Shown here: in pieces, positions 43,814 to 53,244 of the stretch
Position numbering within the stretch: the first letter of the stretch is position 1
Layout of the letters: every line of letters begins with the position of its first letter
Assembly: GCA_964612555.1 (NCBI GenBank)
Contig: CAZTBW010000003.1
Coordinates: forward strand, 62,001-126,000
DNA: 64,000 nucleotides
From: DAOLCO01 sp964612555
Lineage (GTDB): Bacteria > Bdellovibrionota_C > UBA2361 > SZUA-149 > DAOLCO01
Reading direction: 5' to 3'
Position numbers and translations under genes: made by a program
Notes under the pieces: model-generated
Database searches by the model: none
Told to the model about the DNA's origin: nothing
Seen by the model: only the letters and a program-made list of their open reading frames with translations

Positions 43814-45352
43814 TTAGCTTTTGAAGACGTAACCTTCTTTATGAAGTGAGAGGCTATATTCTTTACCTTCAGGAACATTTTCAAAAAGATATGAACCGTC
43901 TTCTCTGGTGTATGTAGTACCAAGCTCACCACCGTTTACTTCAACACCGGCAAGGGGAACTCCCTGATAGGTGATGATACCGCTTATGGAGAAAAGCTCT
44001 GTAGCGGTAACTGAAGTAAGCTGACTATCAGGTGAAACCTTTCCACTTAGTTCAGCAGGCTCAAGGGAGAACTTGTCTTTGGAAAAAGCAAGTTTGTAGT
44101 CTGTGCCTTCAAGAACTCTTGAAAAACTGAAGGTACCATCAGACTGGGTAATAGTTGTACCAAGCGCTCCTCCATCAACAAGGACACCACTGAGTGGACT
44201 GCCCTTGTGCTTTACCGCACCCTTAAGTTCAGTATAGGCACGTGCCACGAAATTCATTGAACGAACATCAGCACCATCTATTTTTACTTTGATAGACAGG
44301 GTATCTTCCTTTGAAGCATACGGCGAAGTCTGACTGAATGAAGGTTCTTCTTTGGGTTTAACTTCTTCGGATTTAATTTCGTCACTCTCCCGGGATATCC
44401 ATGCGGGAGCTGAATGATGAAAGCCATTACCGTTTTTCGATTCTACCTCCGGTTTTACATTCAGCGGCTCTTCTGAAACCTCTTTAAAGGTTTCTAAAGA
44501 AACTTCTTCTTCAACTTCCTCGACTACTGGAGATACCAGTTCTTCAATATTGCTTTCAACGGCTTTTTCTATTTCTTTGGCACTGCGAAGCACCTCTTCT
44601 TCCTGGCTGAATGGTGTGCCGCCAAATGGTGGTTTGAATTCCATAGTTTTGTTTCTGTCCCCAAAACCTTCATCAAGAGAGACTCGTGAAAAATTTTGTG
44701 TGGGTTTGGAGTCCATATCACTCATGGTAAAGTTGTACTCACTTTTATCTGAGGTTTTAGAAGCCTCAGAATCATCTTTAAAAATGAAAGAAGATGTGGG
44801 AGAGCTATCTTTTATCTGATTGGAAAAACTACCTTCATATTCTTTTACCGCATCAGAAAGCAGGTTTCTTTTCATGGTTGTTGTGGGAGATGAATTTTCC
44901 GCAAAAGCATGACCGCCGGAGTGTGCACTGCTATCATGTTGTGAACTTGTATCATGTTCTGCCGTTTGAGAAGCAGAGTTCGGGCTGATTATAGTTGGCT
45001 TGATTACATAGTTACCAATAAAAATTCTTTCATTTGGCATCATTGCAATTTCAACACGAGGACGTAGCTGGCTTTTCTCGACTGAAGTTCCATTAGAACT
45101 GCCAAGATCAGTTATAAAAAGACGATCAGGGTCACCATTTCTACCTTTTTCTATGCGAAGGCGGGCGTGAATACCGGAAATTTCCGGTCGACCAAGTACT
45201 ACATCATTGGACGGCAGACGACCAAGCGTAAGCTCATCCTTGTAGAACACCTGAGTGACTGGCTTTGATGAAGGATCAACGTCCAGAGTCATCACAGTAA
45301 GCTTTAAACCGAAAACACCGGATTCTGAATTTGAGATTTCTTGAGTATTCAT
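43814..45352 (-). CDS. FHA-domain protein with two carboxypeptidase-regulatory-like domains
   Basis: A 512-residue protein. The N-terminal FHA domain (about 30-112) shows LGRLPSNDVVLGRPEISGIHARL and TDLGSSNGTSVE, a phosphothreonine-binding fold. Residues about 115-360 are acidic and disordered (Ser/Glu/Pro-rich). The C-terminus has two similar Ig-like units (AYTELKGAVKHKGSPLSGV...GTTITQSDGTFSF and FSISGIITYQGVPLAGV...GTTYTREDGSYLF), each of the CarboxypepD_reg type usually seen outside the cell. There is no signal peptide. A Ser/Thr kinase partner would be expected, but the nearest candidate, PrkA, is 12 kb away. Confidence 0.85.
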   Translation of the reverse strand: MNTQEISNSESGVFGLKLTVMTLDVDPSSKPVTQVFYKDELTLGRLPSNDVVLGRPEISGIHARLRIEKGRNGDPDRLFITDLGSSNGTSVEKSQLRPRVEIAMMPNERIFIGNYVIKPTIISPNSASQTAEHDTSSQHDSSAHSGGHAFAENSSPTTTMKRNLLSDAVKEYEGSFSNQIKDSSPTSSFIFKDDSEASKTSDKSEYNFTMSDMDSKPTQNFSRVSLDEGFGDRNKTMEFKPPFGGTPFSQEEEVLRSAKEIEKAVESNIEELVSPVVEEVEEEVSLETFKEVSEEPLNVKPEVESKNGNGFHHSAPAWISRESDEIKSEEVKPKEEPSFSQTSPYASKEDTLSIKVKIDGADVRSMNFVARAYTELKGAVKHKGSPLSGVLVDGGALGTTITQSDGTFSFSRVLEGTDYKLAFSKDKFSLEPAELSGKVSPDSQLTSVTATELFSISGIITYQGVPLAGVEVNGGELGTTYTREDGSYLFENVPEGKEYSLSLHKEGYVFKS

Positions 45353-45641
45353 AATAGTTATCTTGCAATTAAGTTTAAATTAGTCATGCCTGAGTACAAA
45401 ACAAAGTTCAGCATTCACCGGGTAACACTATCAGGTACCCCCTGCCTGGTATCGACCACTTCATCTATATTATTTAAATAAAAAAGTTCAGGATGCAAAA
45501 CTAATACACTACTAATATAGTGCCTTAACTTAGATTCAACTAATAAAATATAAATATTTATAGTTAGTTAATTTATTTAAACAAGTTCCGGCAGTTCGAG
45601 TTTTTTAGCCCTCATTGCTGATTAAGACATAAGATATTATT

Positions 45642-47591
45642 GTGCCTGCTTCCAGCTTAAATTTAAAGAATAAACATATTAAATCACTTATGAAAGATCA
45701 AGATAACGTTCGAGAGGATCAGATAATTACCAGGACCCCACTTGCGAATAGTAAAAAAGTGTACGTCTCAGGGAAGATTCATAACATTAAAGTTGCCATG
45801 CGAGAGGTGGAACTTGAGCATACGCTTGACTACAGTAGTCGTTCGAAAAACAGCACAGACAATATTGCAGGCAAGATTGAAAGAATCAATCACCCACTCC
45901 CTCTCTATGACACCTCTGGACCGTACACTGACCCGGAAGTTGAAATAAACATTCGTAAGGGTCTTCCCCGTGTACGGGAAAACTGGATTAATGAGAGAAA
46001 TGACACTGAAAGACTTGATAGACCGACCTCTGATTTTACCTCTAAACTTTCATCCAGTCATCTTTCATCTATTTTCCCAAATATACCCCTGCCAAGAAGA
46101 GCAAAACCATCTCACAATGTTACCCAGATGCACTATGCAAAAAAAGGAATCATTACTCCCGAGATGGAGTATATTGCAATAAGAGAAAATCAGCGACTGG
46201 AAGAACTTCGGGAAAAAGATCCTGAATTGTTTTTCAGCCATGCTGGAAACGGATTTGGGGCATCTATTCCTTCCGGTGGGATTACTCCGGAATTTGTTCG
46301 TGATGAAGTAGCTCGGGGGCGAGCTATCATACCCGCAAACATTAATCATCCCGAACTTGAGCCTATGTGCATAGGAAGGAATTTTCTCGTTAAGATCAAT
46401 GCAAATATTGGTAACTCCGCTGTTACCTCAAGTATTGAAGAAGAAGTGGAAAAAGCAGTCTGGGCATGCAGGTGGGGAGCGGACACTGTGATGGATCTTT
46501 CTACAGGAAAAAATATCCATGAGACCAGAGAATGGATATTGAGAAATTCTCCGGTACCGATTGGAACGGTTCCGATTTATCAGGCACTTGAAAAGGTAAA
46601 TGGCAAGGCGGAAGAACTTACCTGGGAAATATATCGGGACACTCTGATCGAACAGGCTGAACAGGGGGTGGATTATTTTACGATTCATGCAGGTGTGCTC
46701 CTTAGATATATTCCCATGACGGCAAAGCGGGTTACCGGTATTGTATCCAGAGGAGGTTCTATCCTTGCAAAGTGGTGCCTTGCGCATCATAAGGAAAACT
46801 TTCTCTACACTCATTTTGAAGAGATCTGTGAGATTATGAAGGCATATGATGTCTCCTTCTCTCTGGGAGACGGGCTTCGTCCCGGTTCTATCGCAGATGC
46901 AAATGACAGAGCTCAGTTTGCCGAATTAAAAACCCTTGGAGAACTTACCAAAATCGCATGGAAACATGATGTTCAGGTTATGATTGAAGGACCTGGACAT
47001 GTCCCCATGCATCTCATCAAGGAAAACATGGATATACAGTTACAGGAGTGTTTTGAAGCGCCGTTCTACACCCTGGGTCCATTAACAACGGATATCGCTC
47101 CGGGATATGATCATATTACTTCAGCCATAGGTGCTGCCATGATCGGCTGGTACGGATGTGCGATGCTTTGTTATGTAACACCGAAGGAACATCTAGGTCT
47201 TCCTAACAAAAAGGACGTGAAAGACGGAGTGATGGCGTATAAAATTGCTGCTCATGCAGCAGACCTTGCCAAGGGGCATCCATCTGCAAGTGCACGAGAC
47301 AACGCACTGAGTCGGGCACGATTCGAATTTCGCTGGAACGATCAGTTTAACCTCTCTCTCGACCCCGACACAGCAAAAGAGTTCCACGATGAGACCCTTC
47401 CCAATGAAAAGGCTAAGCTTGCACACTTTTGCTCCATGTGCGGTCCTCAGTTCTGTTCAATGAAAATAACGCAGGAAGTTCGCGAGTACGCAAAATCAAA
47501 GAATGTTGATGAGTCAGAAGCTATATCTGCGGGAATGGAAGAGATGAGCAGTACTTTTTCCGATAAAGGAAGTAGGATATACGTTGATTAA
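45642..47591 (+). CDS. thiC: Phosphomethylpyrimidine synthase ThiC
   Basis: ThiC converts aminoimidazole ribotide to the pyrimidine part of thiamin in a radical-SAM reaction. The conserved RAIIPANINHPELEPM, NANIGNSA, CRWGADTVMDLSTG and the C-terminal [4Fe-4S] cysteines CSMCGPQFC are all present. Length is 649 residues; the first about 70 form the usual N-terminal extension of non-archaeal ThiC. The start GTG 45642 is the best within the frame, although an ATG at 45690 is also possible. I see no THI-box (TPP riboswitch) in the 289 bases upstream. No other thiamin gene is nearby. Confidence 0.95.
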   Translation: MPASSLNLKNKHIKSLMKDQDNVREDQIITRTPLANSKKVYVSGKIHNIKVAMREVELEHTLDYSSRSKNSTDNIAGKIERINHPLPLYDTSGPYTDPEVEINIRKGLPRVRENWINERNDTERLDRPTSDFTSKLSSSHLSSIFPNIPLPRRAKPSHNVTQMHYAKKGIITPEMEYIAIRENQRLEELREKDPELFFSHAGNGFGASIPSGGITPEFVRDEVARGRAIIPANINHPELEPMCIGRNFLVKINANIGNSAVTSSIEEEVEKAVWACRWGADTVMDLSTGKNIHETREWILRNSPVPIGTVPIYQALEKVNGKAEELTWEIYRDTLIEQAEQGVDYFTIHAGVLLRYIPMTAKRVTGIVSRGGSILAKWCLAHHKENFLYTHFEEICEIMKAYDVSFSLGDGLRPGSIADANDRAQFAELKTLGELTKIAWKHDVQVMIEGPGHVPMHLIKENMDIQLQECFEAPFYTLGPLTTDIAPGYDHITSAIGAAMIGWYGCAMLCYVTPKEHLGLPNKKDVKDGVMAYKIAAHAADLAKGHPSASARDNALSRARFEFRWNDQFNLSLDPDTAKEFHDETLPNEKAKLAHFCSMCGPQFCSMKITQEVREYAKSKNVDESEAISAGMEEMSSTFSDKGSRIYVD

Positions 47592-47869
47592 TTTTTTCAT
47601 TTTTTTCAGGCACTTAGCAAATATTAAGGGAAAATCTTCCCAAATATGTTTTTTCTTGAATAAAAATAAGAACTTCTGATTTCCTGCATGCATCCTAACT
47701 CTCGGGTAATCCGACGAAACGGGACATGCCACGTACTGGAATAAGTGGTATAAATTGCGGGAATCATTATTGAACTTGTTTTCCTGATCGTTTTAGGATA
47801 ACCAGAAGTAAGTAAAGGCAAGTAGTACTGTACTAACTGTTATCTCTATCGCATGAGAGTTTAAAGACT

Positions 47870-48211
47870 ATGACTAGTGTAAAAAGTGGATGCCTTACGA
47901 AAGCGGATCTGGTTGATGCAATTTACGAACAGATGCCCTTGGATAAGCAGAAAGCTACCCAGATTGTTGAAGACTGGATTGAGTTAATGAAAGAGGGTCT
48001 TGTTAATGACTCCAAGTTGATGATCTCTGGTTTTGGTGTATTTGAAGTAAAAGGCAAGAACGCCCGACCCGGAAGAAACCCTTCTACTGGTGAGAAAATC
48101 ACTCTTGCAGCAAGAAAGGTTGTAAAGTTCAAATCAAGCCAGATTATGAGAAAAGAACTTAATGGTGAAGAAGTAAGCCCTGAAGATTCCGAGAACGAAT
48201 TTGATGAGTAG
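47870..48211 (+). CDS. HU/IHF-family DNA-binding protein, IHF-like
   Basis: A 113-residue histone-like protein. LTKADLVDAIYEQMPLDKQKATQIVEDW and ISGFGVFEVKGKNARPGRNPSTGEKITLAARKVVKFKSS match the IHF/HU fold, with the beta-arm proline in RPGRNP, and an acidic tail of about 15 residues is added (SPEDSENEFDE). The features are closer to IHF-alpha than HU. It bends DNA. Its last 8 bases overlap the TetR-like gene, so the two are probably co-expressed. Confidence 0.92.
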   Translation: MTSVKSGCLTKADLVDAIYEQMPLDKQKATQIVEDWIELMKEGLVNDSKLMISGFGVFEVKGKNARPGRNPSTGEKITLAARKVVKFKSSQIMRKELNGEEVSPEDSENEFDE

Positions 48212-48854
48212 TGATCAAGATCAAAATAATGTATCTTTCCAAAATGTAGAGGGCGAGCCCCCTAATACTCTTCATCCGCGTGATCGTATTCTTAAAGCTG
48301 CTCTCGAGTTATTTGTTGAACAGGGGTATTTTAATACCAATGTTCCAAATATAAGTTCCAGATCGAAGTGCAGTGTCGGCTCCATATATCATCACTTTTT
48401 GAACAAGGAAGAGATTGCTTATTCTTTGTATCGTGATGGTATTATTCAGTTCAGAAATGCACTTCAGAGTTCTATTGAGACAGTGGATTCCGACCCCCTT
48501 GAAAAAACGATTCGTTCAATAGTTATTGCGTTTTTAACATTCGCTGAGGAACATAAAATACTTTCTCAGTACCTATGGCTTGCCAGACATAACGAATTCC
48601 TTGAAGGAAATATTGCGGTTCCAACCCGGGTAGGCTTTGATACTTTTGGAAGAAAGCTCACCAAAGCAATTAAATCTGCCATCAGGAAGAGTGAAATCCC
48701 TCCCGTAAAAGCAGAAGTACTCTGGTCTATTGTATTTGGTATCCCTCTGAGTTTTGTAAGAGACTGGCTTGAAGGCTATACCACAAGCACCCCAAAGGAA
48801 GTTTCTCAAACCCTGGCAAATGCCTGCTGGGCGGCGCTACATGAAGCGCATTAG
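48204..48854 (+). CDS. TetR/AcrR-family transcriptional regulator
   Basis: A 216-residue regulator starting at ATG 48204 (a TTG just before is less likely). The helix-turn-helix segment is RDRILKAALELFVEQGYFNTNVPNISSRSKCSVGSIYHHF (about 25-65), followed by an all-helical ligand domain. Its start overlaps the IHF-like gene stop. An imperfect AGGTAT/ATACCT hairpin lies just after the stop (48859-48877) and may be a weak terminator. Target genes are unknown. Confidence 0.93.
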   Translation: MSSDQDQNNVSFQNVEGEPPNTLHPRDRILKAALELFVEQGYFNTNVPNISSRSKCSVGSIYHHFLNKEEIAYSLYRDGIIQFRNALQSSIETVDSDPLEKTIRSIVIAFLTFAEEHKILSQYLWLARHNEFLEGNIAVPTRVGFDTFGRKLTKAIKSAIRKSEIPPVKAEVLWSIVFGIPLSFVRDWLEGYTTSTPKEVSQTLANACWAALHEAH

Positions 48855-49066
48855 ATTCAGGTATAGATAAAATACCTATAAAAAACCTCATCTATTGATT
48901 TTTTAAAACCCCCTTTTTATTCAATGTTTATATTCTTTAGTATTTACTAATTGCAAATATTTTGCAATAGTAGGGGCTGTGCCTTAAAGTTCTTTGTCAT
49001 TCAAATAATGAGTAGTGTGTCGAGTTCAGGAATAACTCAAAAGGGTTTTTAATAAGGATTTTAATA

Positions 49067-50245
49067 ATGTCCAAAATAAACATTGAACATATTGCCTTCT
49101 TTGCAGTGGCTTTGTCGAAAAATATATCGTCTGAGATACTGCACCCCCACTTTCAAAAGAACTTTTCAGTTTTTCAGAGAGCACTCAAAAAAGCAGGAAA
49201 ACTTAAACTAGAAGTACCACGTCGTGCACAAAAAATAGAAGTGGAAGCTCTTGCGTCAAAATTGAACGCTGTTCTTGGAAGTCCAAAGGGTTGGAAAAAG
49301 GTTCACTGGATGATCCTTGCATACCTTCTTGTTTTTACGAATCAGATTGAACGTATTAAGATACGATCAGAAAAAATGCACGAACGCTGGATCCATATTG
49401 AAGTGCATGTTCTTGCGATTCGTTTCGCAAAGAACATGAATACAGAAACTGATCCAGTAATTCTTAGCTTTATTAAACAGAAAGAGATTCATCTAATTTC
49501 TGATGCATTCGATGTAATCACGCAGGGAGAAGAATTCTCTGAAACAATCTCTTCCAGAAATATTGCTCCCCACGGTATTCGGGAAACACTTCGATGTCTT
49601 TTAGAATACGAAGAAAGAAGTCAGGGAGTCCTTACTCCCGTACCTGAGATCACAGGGCTCACATTGAAACAAAGTTCAAAAGAATGGAATCAGGATTTGG
49701 ATCCTGAAGCAGCTCAAATACGGGTTCGTGGTATCATTCACGAACACATCCTTAGAAAATTGCTTCGAGCCTCCAGTGAAGTTGCATTGGCTAAAGATCC
49801 TGTCAGGATCCCGGTAAAACGGTTTAAAACTAAACGGCAGAAGAATACATATCTAGATCCCTTTCAGTTTGAGGTGGGATTTTCTATTTTTGGTATTGTG
49901 CTTTGTATTGCGCTCTTATGCTACATTCCAAAGGCTTTCTTTTCACTGGGTATAGCTTGGTGGTATTTTAGTCTTGGGCTCTCATTTCTGATTTTTTTTC
50001 ATATAATCTCAGAAATAATCAGGGGAAATAAAGATTCTCTAGAAATTGATATTCAGGACTCTTTCGTATTTGGAGGGATTTTTACTTTCCTCCTCTGGTT
50101 TGTTCAGAAAGATACATTTCATTTTGGCATTGCCTGGTGGCATGCCATTTTAGGTGCTTCTTCCGGAGGAGCATTAGTACTTCTAATATTGCCTATAACA
50201 AAGGCAATACTCACAAAAGAAAAAATCGTTTTTCGAATTTCCTAA
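49067..50245 (+). CDS. Unrecognised protein with C-terminal four-helix membrane domain
   Basis: A 392-residue protein starting at ATG 49067 with AAGGA about 10 bases upstream. Residues 1-260 are soluble, helical and basic. From about 268 there are four hydrophobic helices in two similar halves, each containing a GIAWW motif (SLGIAWWYFSLGLS and HFGIAWWHAILGAS), suggesting an internal duplication of a two-helix unit. I do not recognise the family. The His-rich membrane protein gene begins 24 bases after its stop with its own strong ribosome site, so the two likely act together. Confidence 0.72.
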   Translation: MSKINIEHIAFFAVALSKNISSEILHPHFQKNFSVFQRALKKAGKLKLEVPRRAQKIEVEALASKLNAVLGSPKGWKKVHWMILAYLLVFTNQIERIKIRSEKMHERWIHIEVHVLAIRFAKNMNTETDPVILSFIKQKEIHLISDAFDVITQGEEFSETISSRNIAPHGIRETLRCLLEYEERSQGVLTPVPEITGLTLKQSSKEWNQDLDPEAAQIRVRGIIHEHILRKLLRASSEVALAKDPVRIPVKRFKTKRQKNTYLDPFQFEVGFSIFGIVLCIALLCYIPKAFFSLGIAWWYFSLGLSFLIFFHIISEIIRGNKDSLEIDIQDSFVFGGIFTFLLWFVQKDTFHFGIAWWHAILGASSGGALVLLILPITKAILTKEKIVFRIS

Positions 50246-50269
50246 AACCTCAAAAAAGGAGAACTATCA

Positions 50270-50566
50270 ATGGGAATGCAGTTGTTTTGGCTAATTCTTA
50301 GTCAATTGCTTGTTAGTGTACTGATCATGACTCAAAATCATGGGGATCATCACCATGAAGGGTTTGCACCCGGGCATTGTCCCTGGTGCGCACATGATCA
50401 CTCAGTGCTTGATCCACATCATCCAATTGAAGAAAGCGTAAGTTGGCATCCTCCCGTAAGACCGGCAGAAACTAATGTTTTGTCTTTGATGTTAGTAGCC
50501 GCTGGGATTATAACAGGAGTGTTTACCTATATACTACATAGAAGAATAAAAATATCAGAGGGTTGA
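50270..50566 (+). CDS. Small His-rich, CPWC-containing membrane protein
   Basis: A 98-residue protein with AAAGGAG before the ATG. Hydrophobic segments at about 5-20 and 69-89 flank a loop (24-60) with ten histidines and a CPWC motif (37-40: H-C-P-W-C-A-H-D-H). That loop would lie in the periplasm if both segments span the membrane. The combination suggests binding of copper, zinc, nickel or cobalt, or a thiol-redox role. I know no named family with this layout. It is tied to the upstream four-helix membrane protein by spacing. Confidence 0.72.
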   Translation: MGMQLFWLILSQLLVSVLIMTQNHGDHHHEGFAPGHCPWCAHDHSVLDPHHPIEESVSWHPPVRPAETNVLSLMLVAAGIITGVFTYILHRRIKISEG

Positions 50567-50672
50567 ATTTTTGAAAAGTTGGCATGATCGATCTGTCGAC
50601 TTTTCTTCTCTACATCTTTCTTTTCAGGGTTTTCAATGAGAAAATCCTGAACTCGACACACACTGTAATACT

Positions 50673-50707
50673 CTTCTCTTTTCAGATACCATCTCTGGAA
50701 AGAGAAG
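50673..50707 (+). repeat. Hairpin in the leader of the DUF1559 gene
   Basis: CTTCTCTTT (50673-50681) and AAAGAGAAG (50699-50707) pair perfectly around a 17-base loop, about 50 bases before the ATG at 50756. It may control translation of the prepilin-like gene or be chance. Confidence 0.4.
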
Positions 50708-50755
50708 CTGCATTGTGCGGTTTTTAACATCAAGGTTTTTATAAAGAGAAGAAAT

Positions 50756-51658
50756 ATGAAAAAAAGAGTAGGTATCTCACTGATTGAAATACTTGTTTGT
50801 ATCTCAATTATTTCTGTACTAATAGGACTTTTGTTTCCAGCCATCCAGATGGTAAGAGAAGCTGCCCGAAGAGCTCAGTGTCAGAACAACCTCCGGCAAA
50901 TTGGTATTGCACTTTTTAATTATGAAAGCGCGAATAAAATCTTACCCGCGGCGGCGTATTATCCTCAAAATCCTCAGGGGGTAAGCTGGGTATATGGTAT
51001 TTTACCTCATATCGAACAAGATGCTATATTTCAGTCACTTGATCCACATCGAAAATTTGACGATCCCCTACAGAGGGATATCCTAACTCATTACTTTCAG
51101 CTTTTTCGATGTCCATCAGATATTGGTCCATTATATTCTGAGCGTAACGGATATAGAAGTACCGTACATTCGTATTTCCCTGTATCATCAGTCCACGAAA
51201 AATTGATCGATAGAATTAATCAGTGGAGTAATGATGCTTCTTATCCTAAAGAATTAAAAACTATATTCTGGAAAGCTCCAGATGCAACATATAGAGCGTG
51301 TCGGCTTGCAGACATCACTGATGGACTCTCCAATACGATCATGCTTGGAGAGGTTCATCGTCTGGGAGAATATGGTCGAGTACACGAGGGACATATTGAC
51401 CCATATCCTGAAATGCCTTTTTGTCTATTCGATCCTGAGTCCGTATTCACTTTACATGGGGTAAGTGCTGAAGGGTATTGGCCAGGTTCGCTATGGGGAA
51501 TAACAAATGGTAGTGGCGGTGATGCAGAATTTTATGCCGAACACCCAGGAAGACAAAACCATTTTCTTTTTGGAGATGGAAGTGTCAGGGCACAAAATTC
51601 TGAAGAACTGCCTTTATATTTATTAATTTCCCTGCTTGGTATTGACGAGGGGAAGTAA
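50756..51658 (+). CDS. DUF1559 prepilin-like protein
   Basis: A 300-residue protein with a type IV pilin-like N-terminus: short basic leader MKKRVG, then ISLIEILVCISIISVLIGLLFPAIQ with Glu at +5, so cleavage after G6 is expected. The rest matches the DUF1559/SBP_bac_10 pattern: REAARRAQCQNNLRQIGIAL, LPHIEQDAIFQ, FRCPSDIG, GLSNTIMLGEVH and HFLFGDGSVRAQ. DUF1559 genes are abundant in Planctomycetes and occur in PVC and other phyla. This is the only copy here. A terminator follows at 51692-51715. Function is unknown. Confidence 0.9.
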   Translation: MKKRVGISLIEILVCISIISVLIGLLFPAIQMVREAARRAQCQNNLRQIGIALFNYESANKILPAAAYYPQNPQGVSWVYGILPHIEQDAIFQSLDPHRKFDDPLQRDILTHYFQLFRCPSDIGPLYSERNGYRSTVHSYFPVSSVHEKLIDRINQWSNDASYPKELKTIFWKAPDATYRACRLADITDGLSNTIMLGEVHRLGEYGRVHEGHIDPYPEMPFCLFDPESVFTLHGVSAEGYWPGSLWGITNGSGGDAEFYAEHPGRQNHFLFGDGSVRAQNSEELPLYLLISLLGIDEGK

Positions 51659-51691
51659 TAGAAACTACTGAGATCGTTTATATGTTTTAAT

Positions 51692-51715
51692 GGGTGTACA
51701 CACGCGTGTACACCC
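51692..51715. terminator. Bidirectional terminator
   Basis: GGGTGTACAC and GTGTACACCC form a 10-bp stem with loop ACGC, followed by TATTTTAATTT on the plus strand. It lies between the convergent DUF1559 gene (ends 51658) and the unknown gene ending at 51746. Confidence 0.8.
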
Positions 51716-51745
51716 TATTTTAATTTATTGTAGCTTCTCATAACA

Positions 51746-52117
51746 TTAATGTAGATGAACACCCCGATTTACATTCTTCATTTCATTGACGATCTTTTCA
51801 AGAAAAAAACTTCCTCTAAATACATCATCAACATTTCCTTCGTAATGAAGTTGTGAAATACTATGAAGATATGAAAGGCTCTGCTTTTCGCAAAAACGGG
51901 AGAAACTTTCCTGAGAGAATGTCAGAATACAATTAAACCTCCCTTCACGAAGTGAAACCGGGAACTCAAGAGATTTGGATACCGCATCTATTTTGACTCC
52001 TTCATATAGATCTGAAGTCATCACCAGAATTCTTTCACTTCCTTTTGCAAGAGACCAGATATGAGGGTCAGCCTCCAAAAGTTGCGCACTGTTTTTAGAA
52101 AATTCTTCAAGATTCAT
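51746..52117 (-). CDS. Small unrecognised protein, 123 residues
   Basis: A 123-residue protein with no signal or membrane segment. It has a mixed alpha/beta composition and I do not recognise it. It lies 104 bases after the TPR gene on the same strand and may be co-transcribed with it. A weak start (ATG 52117, no clear ribosome site) lowers confidence. Confidence 0.55.
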   Translation of the reverse strand: MNLEEFSKNSAQLLEADPHIWSLAKGSERILVMTSDLYEGVKIDAVSKSLEFPVSLREGRFNCILTFSQESFSRFCEKQSLSYLHSISQLHYEGNVDDVFRGSFFLEKIVNEMKNVNRGVHLH

Positions 52118-52221
52118 AGGATCTGAGTTTCCGTCGGTAATTGCCGGCAGTATAACACCCGGAAAAAAAGCAGTCGATAATGAAATTAAGATAGGTGCTG
52201 AAAAGCTGAAAAACGGATTTT

Positions 52222-53244
52222 TCAGGAAGGGTCTCGAAGCATAATATCTCTCCCTTTCTTCCTGAAAGGGTAATAGGCAGCTTGTGACATATGGCGTATT
52301 CTTTCAAGGAAAAGTTCAGCTTTTTCTTTTTCCTGGTTCTTTTCATATGCCCTGCCAAGAAGCTCCACTGCCTCAAGGTTTTTCCATTTTGAGATTCTAC
52401 CGGCAGATTCTGCAAGCTGAATTGCCCAGTGTATCTCCTCGGGTATGTCTGAAGTAAGATATGACTCACTTAAAAGAAGTAAAGGATAGGGATTACCCGG
52501 AGAAAGAAGCATGGCTCTTCGAAACAGTTCTCTTGCCTGAAGCGATTTTCCATGAGAAAAAAGGCGTTTTCCACGAATAACATATGCTTCAACGGGGACA
52601 TGGTCGGCACAAAGTGCCCTTATAAGCATCTGATCACCCACTATGGCATCACCAAGTACGAGCTCATAATGCGCAAGCGCCACGTCTATTTCTGACCCGG
52701 TACGACTATCCTGAGAGCTCCGAATATTGATTAATTCTTCTTTCAGTATTCTGATCTCATCCTGGGCAAGCCCCGATACCAGTGAGATATGAATAAAACG
52801 GGTGAGTAATTGTACTGATTCGGGAAATATACTCAAGCCCACTCTGATGGTTTCAAGTGCTGCGGAGTTACGTCCAAGATAGTGAAGCAGGTTTGCTTTT
52901 GAAATATAGCAATCAACAAAAGGGTGTCGCCTGCCGGTGATATATGAAAGCTCATCTACTGCCTCCTCATATTCACCTGTTCGCTCCAGACAGTACGCCA
53001 GATCATAGCGTGCGGAAAAATGTGCAGGATGTTCAGAATACTTCGCTAACCCCCTTCGATAGTACTCAGCAGATTCATGGTAATCCCCTCTCCTGAAAGC
53101 TTCTGCGGCTCGTAGCCAGGGATAGACAGGAAATGTTTTCCAAATCTTCAGCCACCTCCACGCATCTTTACACAACAGCATACCCCCGCTAATCTTCTCC
53201 TCTACCCCCCTACAGTGCTTCTTCACCACTCTCATACTAACCAT
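52222..53244 (-). CDS. Tetratricopeptide-repeat (TPR) protein
   Basis: A 340-residue helical repeat protein. Repeats such as PVYPWLRAAEAFRRGDYHESAEYYRRGL, FSARYDLAYCLERTGEYEEAVDEL and VLLGDAIVGDQM-like units follow the TPR pattern (W/L-G-Y-A-P spacing). TPR proteins act as scaffolds. The N-terminal about 30 residues are basic and Trp-rich. Start choice between ATG 53244 and ATG 53235 is uncertain. It is divergent from rplU. Confidence 0.8.
   Translation of the reverse strand: MVSMRVVKKHCRGVEEKISGGMLLCKDAWRWLKIWKTFPVYPWLRAAEAFRRGDYHESAEYYRRGLAKYSEHPAHFSARYDLAYCLERTGEYEEAVDELSYITGRRHPFVDCYISKANLLHYLGRNSAALETIRVGLSIFPESVQLLTRFIHISLVSGLAQDEIRILKEELINIRSSQDSRTGSEIDVALAHYELVLGDAIVGDQMLIRALCADHVPVEAYVIRGKRLFSHGKSLQARELFRRAMLLSPGNPYPLLLLSESYLTSDIPEEIHWAIQLAESAGRISKWKNLEAVELLGRAYEKNQEKEKAELFLERIRHMSQAAYYPFRKKGRDIMLRDPS

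Noticed and set aside
45353..45641. TPP riboswitch before thiC
   Set aside because: No CTGAGA or matching second conserved element seen.
52107..52469. 120-codon minus frame across the TPR gene end
   Set aside because: Mostly inside the TPR gene in another frame, with no domain.
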